NCBI RefSeq assembly: GCF_947581915.1
Contig: NZ_CANPWG010000046.1
Span: 37,679-101,678, forward strand
Source: Candidatus Palauibacter scopulicola
Lineage (GTDB): Bacteria; Gemmatimonadota; Gemmatimonadetes; Palauibacterales; Palauibacteraceae
Direction: 5' to 3'
Length of the DNA stretch: 64,000 nt
The notes under the pieces are model-generated. The model saw only the letters and a program-made list of their open reading frames with translations, had not been told where the DNA came from and ran no database searches. Positions 21,422-30,397 of the stretch are shown here, one piece after another (position 1 is the stretch's first letter; the number at the start of each line of letters is the position of its first letter). The translations under genes and the position numbers were made by a program.

Positions 21422-24289
21422 ATGAGACAATTCGTGTGCTCGCACCAAGCCCTCCCGGGCGCGGCCATCGCGGCGGCGCTCGCGGCGGCCGCCTGCGCCG
21501 AGTCGCCGCGGCAGCCGGTCGACACCGAGGAGCCCTTCCGGGTCGTCACGACGATCGACGTGGGCGCCGCCCCGCACGGCATCCGGTTCAGCGCGGACGG
21601 AGACACGGCCTGGGTCGCCTTGAGCGGCGAAGGCGGGATCGCGGTCGTGGATCTCTCCGCGTCCGCCGTCGTGGCGCGCTGGGAAGCGGGGGACGCGCCG
21701 CTCGACCTCGTCCGCGTCGACGGCGGCTGGCTCGTGAGCCAGTTCCGGGATTCGACGCTCATCCGGCTCGACGAGGAGGGCCGGATCGTTCCCGGCGCCG
21801 TGTGGGACGTCGGGGCGGGTCCGTCGCTGTTCACGCCCGGGACCGTGCGCGGAGAGACCTGGATCACGACCGAGTTCTCCGACCGGCTGTGGACGGTGGA
21901 CACCCGCGAGGGCACGCCGCGCGCGTTCCACGCCACCGGCGATCGCCCCTATCCCGCGGACGTCATGTGGGACGGGTCCCACGCCTTCGTCCCCAACCTC
22001 GACGCGGGATCCGTCTCCGTCATCGACCTCCTGAACGGTGAGCTGGACGCCACGGTCGAGGCGTGTCCCGGCCCACCGGGCGGGGCACTCACGCCCGACC
22101 AGGTCACGTACGTCGTCGCCTGTGGCGGGTCGGACGAGGTGGCCTTTATCAACACCGCGTCCTTCGCGGTCACGGGCCGGGTGTCGGAGGGCCTCGGCCC
22201 CCGGCCGTTCTCCGTCGCGGTGCCCGCGGACGGCCGCCATGCGCTGGTCAACAACGCGGGCGGGAGCACCGTCTCCGTCATCGACCTCGAGTCCCGCGCC
22301 GTCGTGCAGCGGCTGGAGGTCGGCGAGCAGCCCATCGTCCTCCGGGTGCACCCGGACGGCGAGCGCGTGTTCGTGGCGAACGAGATCTCGGGCACGCTGG
22401 TCGAACTGGCGCCGACTGCGCGGTCGCCCGCGGCGGAATCATCGGCTGCCTCAGGAGAGGAGGCGGTGCTCAACGAGGTCGTCGTGCTGGGGATGATCCA
22501 CTCGGGCCACGAGACCAGCGAGCTGTTCAGTCTGGAAGTCGTGAGCGATCTGGTGCGGGAGATCGATCCTGACTACTGGCTGACGGAGATCCCGCCCAAC
22601 CGCTGGGACCGGGCATGGGCCGAGTTCGAAGCCACCGGGACGGTCGAGGAGCCGCGGGTCCGCCGCTTCCCCGAGTACATGGAGGGACTCTTCCCCCTCT
22701 CCCGCGAACTGGACTTCGAGGTCATCCCCACCGCCGGGTGGACCGAGCCGATGTCGGACTTCCGGGCCGCGTATCTCGATGCCTATTCGCGGGACCCGGA
22801 TCGGGCCGCCGGCTGGGCGGAATACCGGGCCGCCGCGGACGCTTCAGCCGAGGCGCTCGCCGCGGGCGCGGCGGACGACCCGCGCTGGATCCACACGGAT
22901 GCCTACGACGAGGCCTACGACATCCGCATGCGGACGTACGCCCGCCTGTTCGACGCGGATCTGGGCCCCGGAGGCTGGGACGCGATCAACGCCTCGCACT
23001 GGGCGTACATCGAGGCTGGGCTGGACCGGCATCGCGGCGAGGGCGTCCGCTTCCTCCTCACCTACGGCGCGGGACACAAGGGCCCGTTCCTCCGCGAACT
23101 CCGCCAGCGCGACGACATCGTCCTCCTGGACGTGGCGCCGTTCCTCGACCGGATCGAAGCGGCTGCCCCAGCGCGGCAGCGCGCCCCGCGTCGTCCCTCG
23201 ACCGACCCGGTCTTCGATTCGTCGGAGCACAGGGATCTTTCCGAGCGGCTGCTATCCGTCGGAAGTGGCTTCTTCATGCCGGACGGCGGTCTCGTTGTGG
23301 TGGACCGCACCGAGATCCACATGATCGACATGGCGTCCGGGGAGCACCGAGTGGTGGGGCGCGAGGGAGGGGGGCCGGAGGAATTCGGCTTCATAGGGCG
23401 GGCGGTTCGCGCGTCGGAGAGTGTCATCCTTAGCGACTTCCACAGGGGTCGTATCGTGTCGATTGGCCACGATGGCGATTTTGGCCACTCACAAAGCTAC
23501 CTGGATGTTCCGCTCAACAGCCTTCAACCGCGGCTGGTAGCCCGTCATCCAGACGGCAGCACGGTCTTCCGCGACAGAGTCGACAACACGATGGTGCGGA
23601 AATCCGAAGGTCGATACTGGCAGCAAGCTCGGTATGTGGCGGTGGATGCCGCCGGCGGACTTCGAGTGGTCGCGGAGACACAAGGCAACGAACGGTACTC
23701 CGACACGAGACGTGACAGTCCCGTGGTGTTTGGGCACCGGACATTGGAGGCGGCGACCGCAGACCGTCTCGTCGTCGCCGAAACTGACCAGGGATCCATC
23801 TCGGTACTCGACTGGAGCGGCGTGCCGGTCGCCAGTATTCCCATGCCGGCCGGCGTCAGGCTGTCCGCAGACCAGGTGCGAAGGGGGCGAGACTCCGAGG
23901 CGTCGGAGTGGGAGGAGAGTAGGGGGCGGCTCATGGAGGCCGCGGTGGACGGCAGGTTCCCGTTCCCGCCGTCGGCCATAGAGGAGGGACTCCCCACTTG
24001 GCCTGACTGGCCGGCAAACGAAGTGGCGCCCCCGATCGATGCGATGCTGACGGACTTCGATTCGAGACTCTGGGTGAGAGATTATCGGCTTCCCGGCCAG
24101 GATGGCGTAACGTGGCGAGTGTGGGACATCGACCGGGAGCGGCTGCTGTTCACGGTGAGCATGGATGGTGAGGACCGGTTGCTCGACGCGCGAGGCGACG
24201 CAGTGTTGCTGCGCCGATTGGATCCATTCGACGCTCACCAGGTTGTGGTGACTCCGCTTCGCCCCGAGCAGGCCAATGGAGGGACTTAG
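21422..24289 (+). CDS. Three-domain lipoprotein: YVTN propeller, unknown domain, second propeller
   Basis: A 955-residue protein with lipobox 'AAAAC' (C25). Residues ~35-345 are YVTN/NHL-type propeller repeats ('GSVSVIDLLNGELDATV', 'STVSVIDLESRAVVQRLEVG'). Residues ~360-590 ('LGMIHSGHETSELFSLEVV', 'YLDAYSRDPDRAAGWAEYR', 'TYGAGHKGPFLRELRQ') resemble uncharacterised lipoproteins, possibly TraB/DUF5694-like. From ~600 the protein is a second, 6-bladed-type propeller. The DNA coding for the last part (~23,220 onward) is visibly less GC-rich with different codon choice, suggesting an acquired fusion. The ATG at 21422 is chosen for its signal peptide; the 40 codons before it lack one. Confidence 0.75.
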   Translation: MRQFVCSHQALPGAAIAAALAAAACAESPRQPVDTEEPFRVVTTIDVGAAPHGIRFSADGDTAWVALSGEGGIAVVDLSASAVVARWEAGDAPLDLVRVDGGWLVSQFRDSTLIRLDEEGRIVPGAVWDVGAGPSLFTPGTVRGETWITTEFSDRLWTVDTREGTPRAFHATGDRPYPADVMWDGSHAFVPNLDAGSVSVIDLLNGELDATVEACPGPPGGALTPDQVTYVVACGGSDEVAFINTASFAVTGRVSEGLGPRPFSVAVPADGRHALVNNAGGSTVSVIDLESRAVVQRLEVGEQPIVLRVHPDGERVFVANEISGTLVELAPTARSPAAESSAASGEEAVLNEVVVLGMIHSGHETSELFSLEVVSDLVREIDPDYWLTEIPPNRWDRAWAEFEATGTVEEPRVRRFPEYMEGLFPLSRELDFEVIPTAGWTEPMSDFRAAYLDAYSRDPDRAAGWAEYRAAADASAEALAAGAADDPRWIHTDAYDEAYDIRMRTYARLFDADLGPGGWDAINASHWAYIEAGLDRHRGEGVRFLLTYGAGHKGPFLRELRQRDDIVLLDVAPFLDRIEAAAPARQRAPRRPSTDPVFDSSEHRDLSERLLSVGSGFFMPDGGLVVVDRTEIHMIDMASGEHRVVGREGGGPEEFGFIGRAVRASESVILSDFHRGRIVSIGHDGDFGHSQSYLDVPLNSLQPRLVARHPDGSTVFRDRVDNTMVRKSEGRYWQQARYVAVDAAGGLRVVAETQGNERYSDTRRDSPVVFGHRTLEAATADRLVVAETDQGSISVLDWSGVPVASIPMPAGVRLSADQVRRGRDSEASEWEESRGRLMEAAVDGRFPFPPSAIEEGLPTWPDWPANEVAPPIDAMLTDFDSRLWVRDYRLPGQDGVTWRVWDIDRERLLFTVSMDGEDRLLDARGDAVLLRRLDPFDAHQVVVTPLRPEQANGGT

Positions 24290-24296
24290 CGGGCTG

Positions 24297-26189
24297 CTAG
24301 TCTCCGAGCAGGTCGAGGATCGCGGACTTCGAGATCAGTTCCGAGAAGACGTGCGGCTCCTGGTCCGGCCGGTAGAGCACGTAGAAGGGGATGCCGTAGC
24401 GGCCGAAGTCGGCCAGGTAGCGGCTGATCGAATCGTCGCGCCGCGTCCAGTCGGCCCGCATGGCGATGACGTCGTATTGCTCGAACGCCCCGGCCACTTC
24501 CTCCGTCTCCAGGAAGAGCGTCTCGTTGATCTTGCAGGTGAAACACCAGTCCGCCGTCACGTCGACGAACACGTAGGTGCCCTCGGCCGCGAGCCCCTCG
24601 GCCCGCTCGCGGTCGAAAGGCTGCCAGGCGATCAGCCGGTCCTCCGGCGCGACGCCGATCGTCGAGGGCCCCGCTTCGGACCGCCCCGCGGCCACGGTGG
24701 AGACGGCCACGACCGTCAGCGCCGCCGCGGCGACCCCGGCGAGGCGGCGCGGCGCCCGCCCCCGCTGCGCCCGGCTGGCGAGCCAGATCGCGAGGGCCAC
24801 GGCCAGCAGCCCAATCTCGAAGAAGGCCACGCGCGGCGCCGACACCAGGCCCGACATGACGAAAAGGAGCCACACGAGCGTCGCCGCGAGCAGGAACCCC
24901 ATCACCACGCGGAAGGTCGCCATCCACGCGCCCGGCCGCGGCAGCACGCGCCCCGCCGCCGGGAACGCCGCCAGGAGCAGGTACGGAGAGGCCATCCCGG
25001 TGCCGATCGCGCCGAACATGGCGGCCGTCGTAACCGAGTCCTGCGTGAGCGCGAAGCCGAGCGCGGTCCCCAGGAAGGGGGCGGAGCAGGGCGTCGCCAT
25101 CAGCGTGGCGAAGAAGCCGGTCGCCAGGTGCCCCGCGAGCCCCTCGGACGGACCCGACGAGCCCACCTTCGCCAGTGTCCCCGGGAGATGGATCTCGAAC
25201 AGTCCCCACATGTTGAGCGTGAAGAGCAGGATCACGACCGCGAGCGCCCCAACGAACACCGGCTCCTGGAACTGGATCCCCCAGCCCACCGCGACCCCGG
25301 CCGCGCGCGCCCCGATCGCGGCCCCCGCCAGCAGCAGGAAGGAGAGGACGATCCCCGCCGCCGTGGCGAGGCTTCCCGTCGTGAGCGCGCGCCTGCCCCC
25401 CTCCGCGCTCTTCATCAGCCCGAACACCTTGAGCGACAGCACGGGCAGCACGCACGGCATCGCGTTCAGGATCAGCCCGCCCAGGAAGCCCAGGAGCACG
25501 AACCACAGGAAGCCTCGTCCCGCGCCCCCGATCTGCGAGGCGCCGCCGCCCGTCCCGGCTTCCGCCGCAGCGAAGAACTCGGGGTTCGCGACTTCTCCTC
25601 CCGCGTCGATCGTCAGTCCCACCGTGGCCGGCGTAGTCACCGGCGCGAGGCACATTTTGTCGTCGCACGCCTGGTAGGTGACGTTCGTTCGGATGGGGTA
25701 CGTGCCGGTCGCCGCTCCCGCCGGCGTCGGCAGCACGGCCCGGATGAAGATCTCGCCCTCGTACACGGAGATGGCGGTGGGCGCAAACTCGAAGCGCTTC
25801 ATCTCGCCCGGGGGATAGCGAGGCGTCTCCGCCGCTGGCCAGTCCGGCGGCGCCTCGATCTCGATCTCCGTCGCGATCAGGTAGTCGTAGGTCGGCTCGT
25901 AGCTGTTCGTGTGCCAGCCGTCCTCGATGGTGAGGCGCACCGCGAGGTCGGCGGCCTCGCCGGCGAGGTAGGCCGTGCGGTCGAGGGCGACGGCGATGTC
26001 TCCCTTCTCGAGATCGAACGCCCCCTGCCGGGGAAGCTGCGCCGCGCCCGGGTCCGGGAGGAGTGATCCCGCGAAGGCGGCGATCAGCGCCGCGCGCGCC
26101 GGCCACGAGCGCCGCGCTTCGCCGTGTCCGTCTCCGGCAGTCCGTGGCAAAAGCCCTGCCGTTGTCCTGCCTCTCGAACCGACCGTCAT
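24297..26189 (-). CDS. dsbD: Thiol:disulfide interchange protein DsbD
   Basis: A 630-residue reductant conduit across the inner membrane. The N-terminal periplasmic domain has 'CDDKMC' (~residues 177-182). The eight-helix membrane domain has the cysteine pair in 'MPCVLP' and 'TPCSAP'. The C-terminal thioredoxin domain has 'DWCFTCK'. All three redox pairs are present, so the enzyme should pass electrons from cytoplasmic thioredoxin to periplasmic thiol proteins or cytochrome c maturation. Family length is normal. The ATG at 26189 gives a basic, somewhat long N-terminus before the signal helix, so a later start is possible. Its stop is 7 bases from that of the convergent fusion lipoprotein gene. 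Confidence 0.92.
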   Translation of the reverse strand: MTVGSRGRTTAGLLPRTAGDGHGEARRSWPARAALIAAFAGSLLPDPGAAQLPRQGAFDLEKGDIAVALDRTAYLAGEAADLAVRLTIEDGWHTNSYEPTYDYLIATEIEIEAPPDWPAAETPRYPPGEMKRFEFAPTAISVYEGEIFIRAVLPTPAGAATGTYPIRTNVTYQACDDKMCLAPVTTPATVGLTIDAGGEVANPEFFAAAEAGTGGGASQIGGAGRGFLWFVLLGFLGGLILNAMPCVLPVLSLKVFGLMKSAEGGRRALTTGSLATAAGIVLSFLLLAGAAIGARAAGVAVGWGIQFQEPVFVGALAVVILLFTLNMWGLFEIHLPGTLAKVGSSGPSEGLAGHLATGFFATLMATPCSAPFLGTALGFALTQDSVTTAAMFGAIGTGMASPYLLLAAFPAAGRVLPRPGAWMATFRVVMGFLLAATLVWLLFVMSGLVSAPRVAFFEIGLLAVALAIWLASRAQRGRAPRRLAGVAAAALTVVAVSTVAAGRSEAGPSTIGVAPEDRLIAWQPFDRERAEGLAAEGTYVFVDVTADWCFTCKINETLFLETEEVAGAFEQYDVIAMRADWTRRDDSISRYLADFGRYGIPFYVLYRPDQEPHVFSELISKSAILDLLGD

Positions 26190-26227
26190 TCGTCCCGATC
26201 CCCCGAAACTTGAGCTTCCGACCCACC

Positions 26228-26306
26228 GGCCGGAAAATTAGCCGTCCGGCCCCCGCGTCAAAACACCCGCCACGCCTGTGGCGATGGACGTCCGCGATGG
26301 ACGTCC
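26228..26306. promoter_or_regulatory. Hairpin and tandem GGACGTCC sites between dsbD and doxX
   Basis: The 208-bp divergent gap holds an inverted repeat GGCCGGA-10-TCCGGCC (26228-26251). It also holds a perfect 13-bp tandem duplication of GCGATGGACGTCC (26281-26306), each unit containing the 8-bp palindrome GGACGTCC. Two palindromes 13 bp apart in a divergent promoter region suggest a regulator-binding site. No clear -10/-35 pair was seen. Confidence 0.4.
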
Positions 26307-26397
26307 GCGCTGGCCCCCCCGATTGACGCCCCCGTTTACGGCGAACCACTCTTGAAGGAACGAGGAACGTCCCGCGACACCGGAACCGGAGGCCGAC

Positions 26398-26805
26398 ATG
26401 AAACGCTGGGGTCTGTTGCTGCTGAGAGTGAGCACGGGGTGGCTGCTGGTGATGTGGGGGCTCGACAAGTTTGCCGACGTGGAGCACGGCCAGCGCGTGG
26501 CCGAGAGCTTCTATCTCGGGATCGGTACGCAGGCGGTCGTCCAGAACGTGTTCGGCGGCCTGGAGATCGCCCTCGGACTGCTGGTGGTGGCGGGCCTGCT
26601 GAGGAAGTGGGCGTACCCCGCGGCGTTCGTCGTCCTCCTCATCACGGCGCTCGCCGTGTGGCGGTCGATCCTCGATCCGTGGGGCTGGGTCCTCGAGGGG
26701 TCGCAGGTCCTCTTCTATCCCTCGATCATCATTCTCGCGGGCTCCATGGTTCTGTGGGGCACGATGGACCAGGACGAGTTGACGGTCGACGCCCGCATGG
26801 GCTGA
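26398..26805 (+). CDS. DoxX-family membrane protein
   Basis: A 135-residue, four-helix membrane protein of the DoxX/DoxD superfamily. The signature is 'LLLRVSTGWLLVMWGLDKFADVE' in helix one and 'GGLEIALGLLVVAGLLRKWA' in helix two. Family members take part in respiratory or thiol/sulfur redox processes in some bacteria; the exact role here is unknown. Placement opposite dsbD, across a shared regulatory gap, fits an envelope redox theme, which is inference. Purine-rich sequence (GGAGGCCGAC) precedes the ATG. Confidence 0.8.
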   Translation: MKRWGLLLLRVSTGWLLVMWGLDKFADVEHGQRVAESFYLGIGTQAVVQNVFGGLEIALGLLVVAGLLRKWAYPAAFVVLLITALAVWRSILDPWGWVLEGSQVLFYPSIIILAGSMVLWGTMDQDELTVDARMG

Positions 26806-26859
26806 CCCGCTTGGCCCGGCCCGGCGCGTTTCGAGGCGACGCGCCGGGCGGGCCGGGAA

Positions 26860-28452
26860 TCAGCCGTGCTCCGGCTCGGGCCGGTGGACCCTTCCGAGCC
26901 GCCACATGCCGACGGCGACCAGCACGGCGACGATCGGCAGGCCGGCCGCCCCGGTCAGCACGATCAGCGAGGCCATCATGAAGGCGACCGAAGCGGCGAT
27001 GAGGCCCGTGAGGAGCCAGCCGCCGAGCACCACCATGATGCCCGTCACGCGCTGGCCGCCGTCGATGGTCGTCCACGTTCGGTCCCCGAAGGAGGCGCCC
27101 ATCGCGGCCATGAACGTGATGTAGGTGGTCGACAGGGGCAGCCTGTTCGCGGTGCCGATGGAGATGAGCAGCGCCGCGACGGTCAGATTCACGCTGGCGC
27201 GCAGCAGGTCGTACGGAGGATCCTGGGGATCCGGCGGGGGCGGTGCGGTCTGCACCTCGATATGCTCCCGGATCCTGCGCGGCGTGAGGCGCTTGGCGAA
27301 GAGGAAGCCCGAGTACCCCCACGTCGCGATCGACGTACCCAGCTTGCTGTCACGGAAGCGCTGCGGCGTGTGGCTCTGGGCGGCCAGCCGGATCTCGGTG
27401 TCCGTCACCCGACGCGCCTTCCGGGACCGGATGAGCGCCACGGCCATGATGATGCCTGCCGCCAGCAGCGCCCACGGCGGCGTCGGCACCCGGCCGGAAA
27501 GGTCGACCCCTTCCACGAGCACCGCCTGGAAGGCCGCGACCGATGGACCGATGAAATTGACGAGGTCGTTTCCGGCGAATGCCATGGACAGCGCGCCCGT
27601 ACCGGTGAGGACGATGACGCCGACCACCGTCCTGGGTCGCCGCCGCAACACCAGCGCGAACACGCTGGACAGGACGAACACGCCGACGAGGATCAGGAAG
27701 ATCTGCTCGCGCAGCATCGTCATCGTCTCCTCGCCGAGAAGCGCGGCGCCCTGCAGACCCTTGAACAGCACGAAATAGGACATCGCGGAGAACGAGACGC
27801 CGGTCCAGAGCCAGCCCCAGCGCGGAAAGCTCTCCTTCAGGTCGAATCCGTACAGGATCCGGACCAGCCACATGATCGCGGCCGCGCTCACGAAGGCGGT
27901 GATCACGGAGAGGAAGATGGCGGTGTAGATGCCGAGCACCGGCCCGGTGTTGATGACTGCCAGCGCTTCGCGGAATCCGCCCGCCGTGGTCCAGAGGGCG
28001 ACCGCGATCGAGGCGCCCACGAGTTCCGACACGATCGATACGGTCGTGCTCGTCGGCAGCCCGAAGGTGTTGAACAGGTCCAGGAGAAGGACGTCCGCCG
28101 CCATGACCCCGAGATAGAGCGCGAGGATCGAGGTCAGGATGATCGTCCCGTCCACGTTGGTGAAGAAGCTGGGGTCGAACACGCCGCGCCGCGCCACTTC
28201 CATGAGGCCGCTCGATGTGAACGCGCCGAGGAGGATCCCGATCGTAGCGATGATCATGATGAGGCGCCGCCGCGCCACCCGGGACCCGAACGCCGAGTTC
28301 AGGAAGTTCACCGCATCGTTTGCGACCCCGACCCAGAGGTCGAAGGTGGCGAGCCCGAGAATCAGAAGCAGAGCAATCGTTTCGAACAATGGATCAACGC
28401 CTGGCTGGGGGCCGTGACGACCGGAAAGCCGTCGCGCCCGGGTGTCGCACAC
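26860..28452 (-). CDS. Inorganic phosphate transporter, PiT family
   Basis: A ~530-residue permease with about ten membrane helices. It has the two PiT signature repeats: 'GVANDAVNFLNSAFGS' near the N-terminus and 'AFAGNDLVNFIGPS' in the second half. A long cytoplasmic loop (~330-420) separates the halves. PiT proteins import phosphate with H+ or Na+. The GTG at 28452 has GGGAAG just upstream; a TTG at 28389, immediately before the first helix, would give a ~509-residue protein and cannot be excluded. No PhoU-like partner lies next to it. It is convergent with doxX. Confidence 0.88.
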   Translation of the reverse strand: MCDTRARRLSGRHGPQPGVDPLFETIALLLILGLATFDLWVGVANDAVNFLNSAFGSRVARRRLIMIIATIGILLGAFTSSGLMEVARRGVFDPSFFTNVDGTIILTSILALYLGVMAADVLLLDLFNTFGLPTSTTVSIVSELVGASIAVALWTTAGGFREALAVINTGPVLGIYTAIFLSVITAFVSAAAIMWLVRILYGFDLKESFPRWGWLWTGVSFSAMSYFVLFKGLQGAALLGEETMTMLREQIFLILVGVFVLSSVFALVLRRRPRTVVGVIVLTGTGALSMAFAGNDLVNFIGPSVAAFQAVLVEGVDLSGRVPTPPWALLAAGIIMAVALIRSRKARRVTDTEIRLAAQSHTPQRFRDSKLGTSIATWGYSGFLFAKRLTPRRIREHIEVQTAPPPPDPQDPPYDLLRASVNLTVAALLISIGTANRLPLSTTYITFMAAMGASFGDRTWTTIDGGQRVTGIMVVLGGWLLTGLIAASVAFMMASLIVLTGAAGLPIVAVLVAVGMWRLGRVHRPEPEHG

Positions 28453-28518
28453 CGTGCTTCCCGCGCCAACTCTAGGCCGGTTTCACAGGCAGGCAAGCGT
28501 CGTGACGAGACTGTTACG

Positions 28519-28776
28519 TCAGCGGCGATCCTCAGGGTGAGGTGGCTTGCCGCCGCTTCGCCTCAGGAGCCTTCGTGCCGCCTCGATGTCGGCCCCATCA
28601 GAGCGCTCGGCAAAGAACTCGGCCGTCCTCAAGGCCGCGATTTTTTCCGCAACGGCCGTGGCCACGAACTGATTGATGCTGGTCCCGTCCTCTCTACTGA
28701 TTTCGCGGACCGCCATCTTGAGGGATGCGGGCAGGCGCAAGGGGTAGATGCTGGTCTGTCTCTGTTTTCTCGTCAT
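28519..28776 (-). CDS. Ribbon-helix-helix antitoxin
   Basis: An 85-residue protein with 'QTSIYPLRLPASLKMAVREISREDGTSINQFVATAVAEKIAAL', a clear ribbon-helix-helix unit. An acidic/basic tail follows. The ATG at 28776 overlaps the toxin stop (ATGA); a GTG at 28788 would add four residues. It is the second gene of a toxin-first PIN module. It probably binds the inverted repeat at 29205-29228 and neutralises the PIN toxin. Confidence 0.8.
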   Translation of the reverse strand: MTRKQRQTSIYPLRLPASLKMAVREISREDGTSINQFVATAVAEKIAALRTAEFFAERSDGADIEAARRLLRRSGGKPPHPEDRR

Positions 28777-29195
28777 CCGGATATCCACTGAAGAGCCCGC
28801 TTCGGCAACAACACGGGAATGCCAAATCTGTCTGCAGCGTCCTCAAAATCCCGCCGGTTGAAGGTGACCAATGCGTCGGCGTTTCCGTTGATGGCGGCTT
28901 CCAGGACCATCTCGTCAGCCGGGTCCCGGAGTTGTGGGCGCCAGAGAAACCGTGATCGTATCGGCTCCGCCACCGCGCACATCGCCGAGATGAAGGTTCC
29001 CACTTCGTCCTCCTCCAGGCCTGCCTCGATTCGCTGCGCCGGGACCTTGCATGTACTCTCGTATTCCAGCACCAGCGCCACCGAGAAAAGCAGGGTGAAG
29101 TCCCGCGCCAGCGCGTGATCGAGCAATTTGGCCGAGGCGCCCCCGGGGCTTAGTAAGCCGGCAACGATGATGTTCGTGTCGAGAACAAGACGCAT
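28773..29195 (-). CDS. PIN-domain toxin (COG1569-type)
   Basis: A 140-residue PIN protein starting 'MRLVLDTNIIVAGLLSPGGASAKLL', the opening typical of the COG1569 'putative toxin, PIN family'. Further acidic residues lie in 'LVLEYEST', 'RDPADEMVLEAA' and 'LVTFNRRDF'. A ribonuclease role is expected. The ATG at 29195 is chosen because the PIN fold starts there; the upstream frame (25 codons) crosses the operator. Toxin precedes antitoxin, the reverse of most VapBC operons. Confidence 0.85.
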   Translation of the reverse strand: MRLVLDTNIIVAGLLSPGGASAKLLDHALARDFTLLFSVALVLEYESTCKVPAQRIEAGLEEDEVGTFISAMCAVAEPIRSRFLWRPQLRDPADEMVLEAAINGNADALVTFNRRDFEDAADRFGIPVLLPKRALQWISG

Positions 29196-29204
29196 CGCCG
29201 ATGA

Positions 29205-29228
29205 TGTCACATCGCATGAGATGTGACA
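29205..29228. promoter_or_regulatory. Operator-like inverted repeat of the PIN/RHH module
   Basis: TGTCACATC-6-GATGTGACA has perfect 9-bp arms and begins nine bases upstream of the toxin start codon. It lies in the 59-bp gap shared with the divergent aminotransferase gene (start 29255), so binding could also affect that gene. A ribbon-helix-helix dimer pair is the expected ligand. Confidence 0.62.
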
Positions 29229-29254
29229 AACGCACAAGTCAAGCGGAGGAGAGG

Positions 29255-30376
29255 ATGCGGGTTCCCCCATTCCTGATGGAGCGGTGGCAGTCGACGTTCG
29301 AGCACCGCGTGGACTACAACCTTTCCGAGAGCGGCGTGCACCCGCTGACGCTGTCGGAACTCCTGGAACTCATCGACCTGGACCTGGGCGGCGTCCGCCT
29401 GGAATACGGACAGAGCGACGGTTCCGACCCGCTCAAGGCCGTGATTGCGGACCTGTACGAGGGCGCCGTTCCCGAGAACATCATCGTCACGACCGGCGGG
29501 GCCGAAGCCAACTATGTCGTGCTCTGGAGCCTGGTGTCGGCCGGGGACCGGGTCGTGGCGCTGGAACCGACCTACGGCCAGACGCCCGGATTGGCGCGAG
29601 GACTGGGCGCGGACGTCGTCTCGTGGAAGCTCGATGAAGCGCGTGGCTGGCAGCCTGCGCCGGGAAGCGCCGCGGAAGTCATCACGCCGGGGACGCGCCT
29701 CGTCATCGTCACGAATCCCAACAACCCGACGGGAGCCGTCCTCACGGGCGCGGCCATGGACGAGATCGTCGAGGCGGCGGAGGCGGTCGGGGCCTGGATT
29801 CTGGCGGACGAGGTCTATGTCGGAGCGGAGGTCGAGGGCCCGGAGACGCCCAGCTTCTGGGGCCGTTACGACCGGGTGATCGTGACCGGCTCCCTCTCGA
29901 AGGCCTATGCGCTTCCGGGTCTCCGGCTCGGCTGGATCACGGCGCCGGCGCACATGCACGAGGAGTTCTGGAGCCGGAAGGACTACACGACGATCACGCC
30001 GGCCACCCTCTCGGACGTCGCGGCGCGCCGCGTGCTGAGCGCCGAGGTACGCCCCCGCGTGCTCGAAAGGACCCGGGGCATCATCCGCGCCAATGTCGCT
30101 CGCGTCACCCGCTGGCTGGACGACCGCGCGGACCTGTTTTCGTACCGGGCGCCGGATGCCGGCGCGATCTGCTACGTGCGCTACGGTCTCGACATCAACT
30201 CGACGGAGCTGGCGGAACGGCTGCGGGCCGAGAGGGGTGTCCTCGTCGTCCCCGGAGACCACTTCGGGATGGACCACTACCTGCGGATCGGCTTCGGCAA
30301 CCCGGCCGCGGAACTCGACGAGGCGCTCGACCGCGTGGCGGCCCTTCTCGAGGAGGCCTGCGCCGCGGTGGCCTAG
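29255..30376 (+). CDS. PLP-dependent aminotransferase, class I/II
   Basis: A 373-residue fold-type I enzyme. It has 'TTGGAEANYVVLWSLVSAGDRVVALEPTYGQ', 'VTNPNNPTGAVL', the aspartate of 'LADEVYVG' and the Schiff-base lysine in 'SLSKAYALPGLRLGW'. Substrate specificity is open; similar proteins are annotated as aspartate/tyrosine aminotransferases or capreomycidine-synthase-like. The ATG at 29255 has GGAGGAGAGG immediately upstream, which decides against the ATGs at 29201/29204. It is followed 21 bases later by the CYTH-CHAD gene, likely in the same transcript. Confidence 0.88.
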   Translation: MRVPPFLMERWQSTFEHRVDYNLSESGVHPLTLSELLELIDLDLGGVRLEYGQSDGSDPLKAVIADLYEGAVPENIIVTTGGAEANYVVLWSLVSAGDRVVALEPTYGQTPGLARGLGADVVSWKLDEARGWQPAPGSAAEVITPGTRLVIVTNPNNPTGAVLTGAAMDEIVEAAEAVGAWILADEVYVGAEVEGPETPSFWGRYDRVIVTGSLSKAYALPGLRLGWITAPAHMHEEFWSRKDYTTITPATLSDVAARRVLSAEVRPRVLERTRGIIRANVARVTRWLDDRADLFSYRAPDAGAICYVRYGLDINSTELAERLRAERGVLVVPGDHFGMDHYLRIGFGNPAAELDEALDRVAALLEEACAAVA

Positions 30377-30397
30377 AGAAACGACACGGGGTTCCAG

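Noticed and set aside
24276..26066. A 596-codon plus-strand frame opposite dsbD
   Set aside because: Arg/His/Glu-rich antisense; DsbD on the minus strand has all three cysteine pairs.
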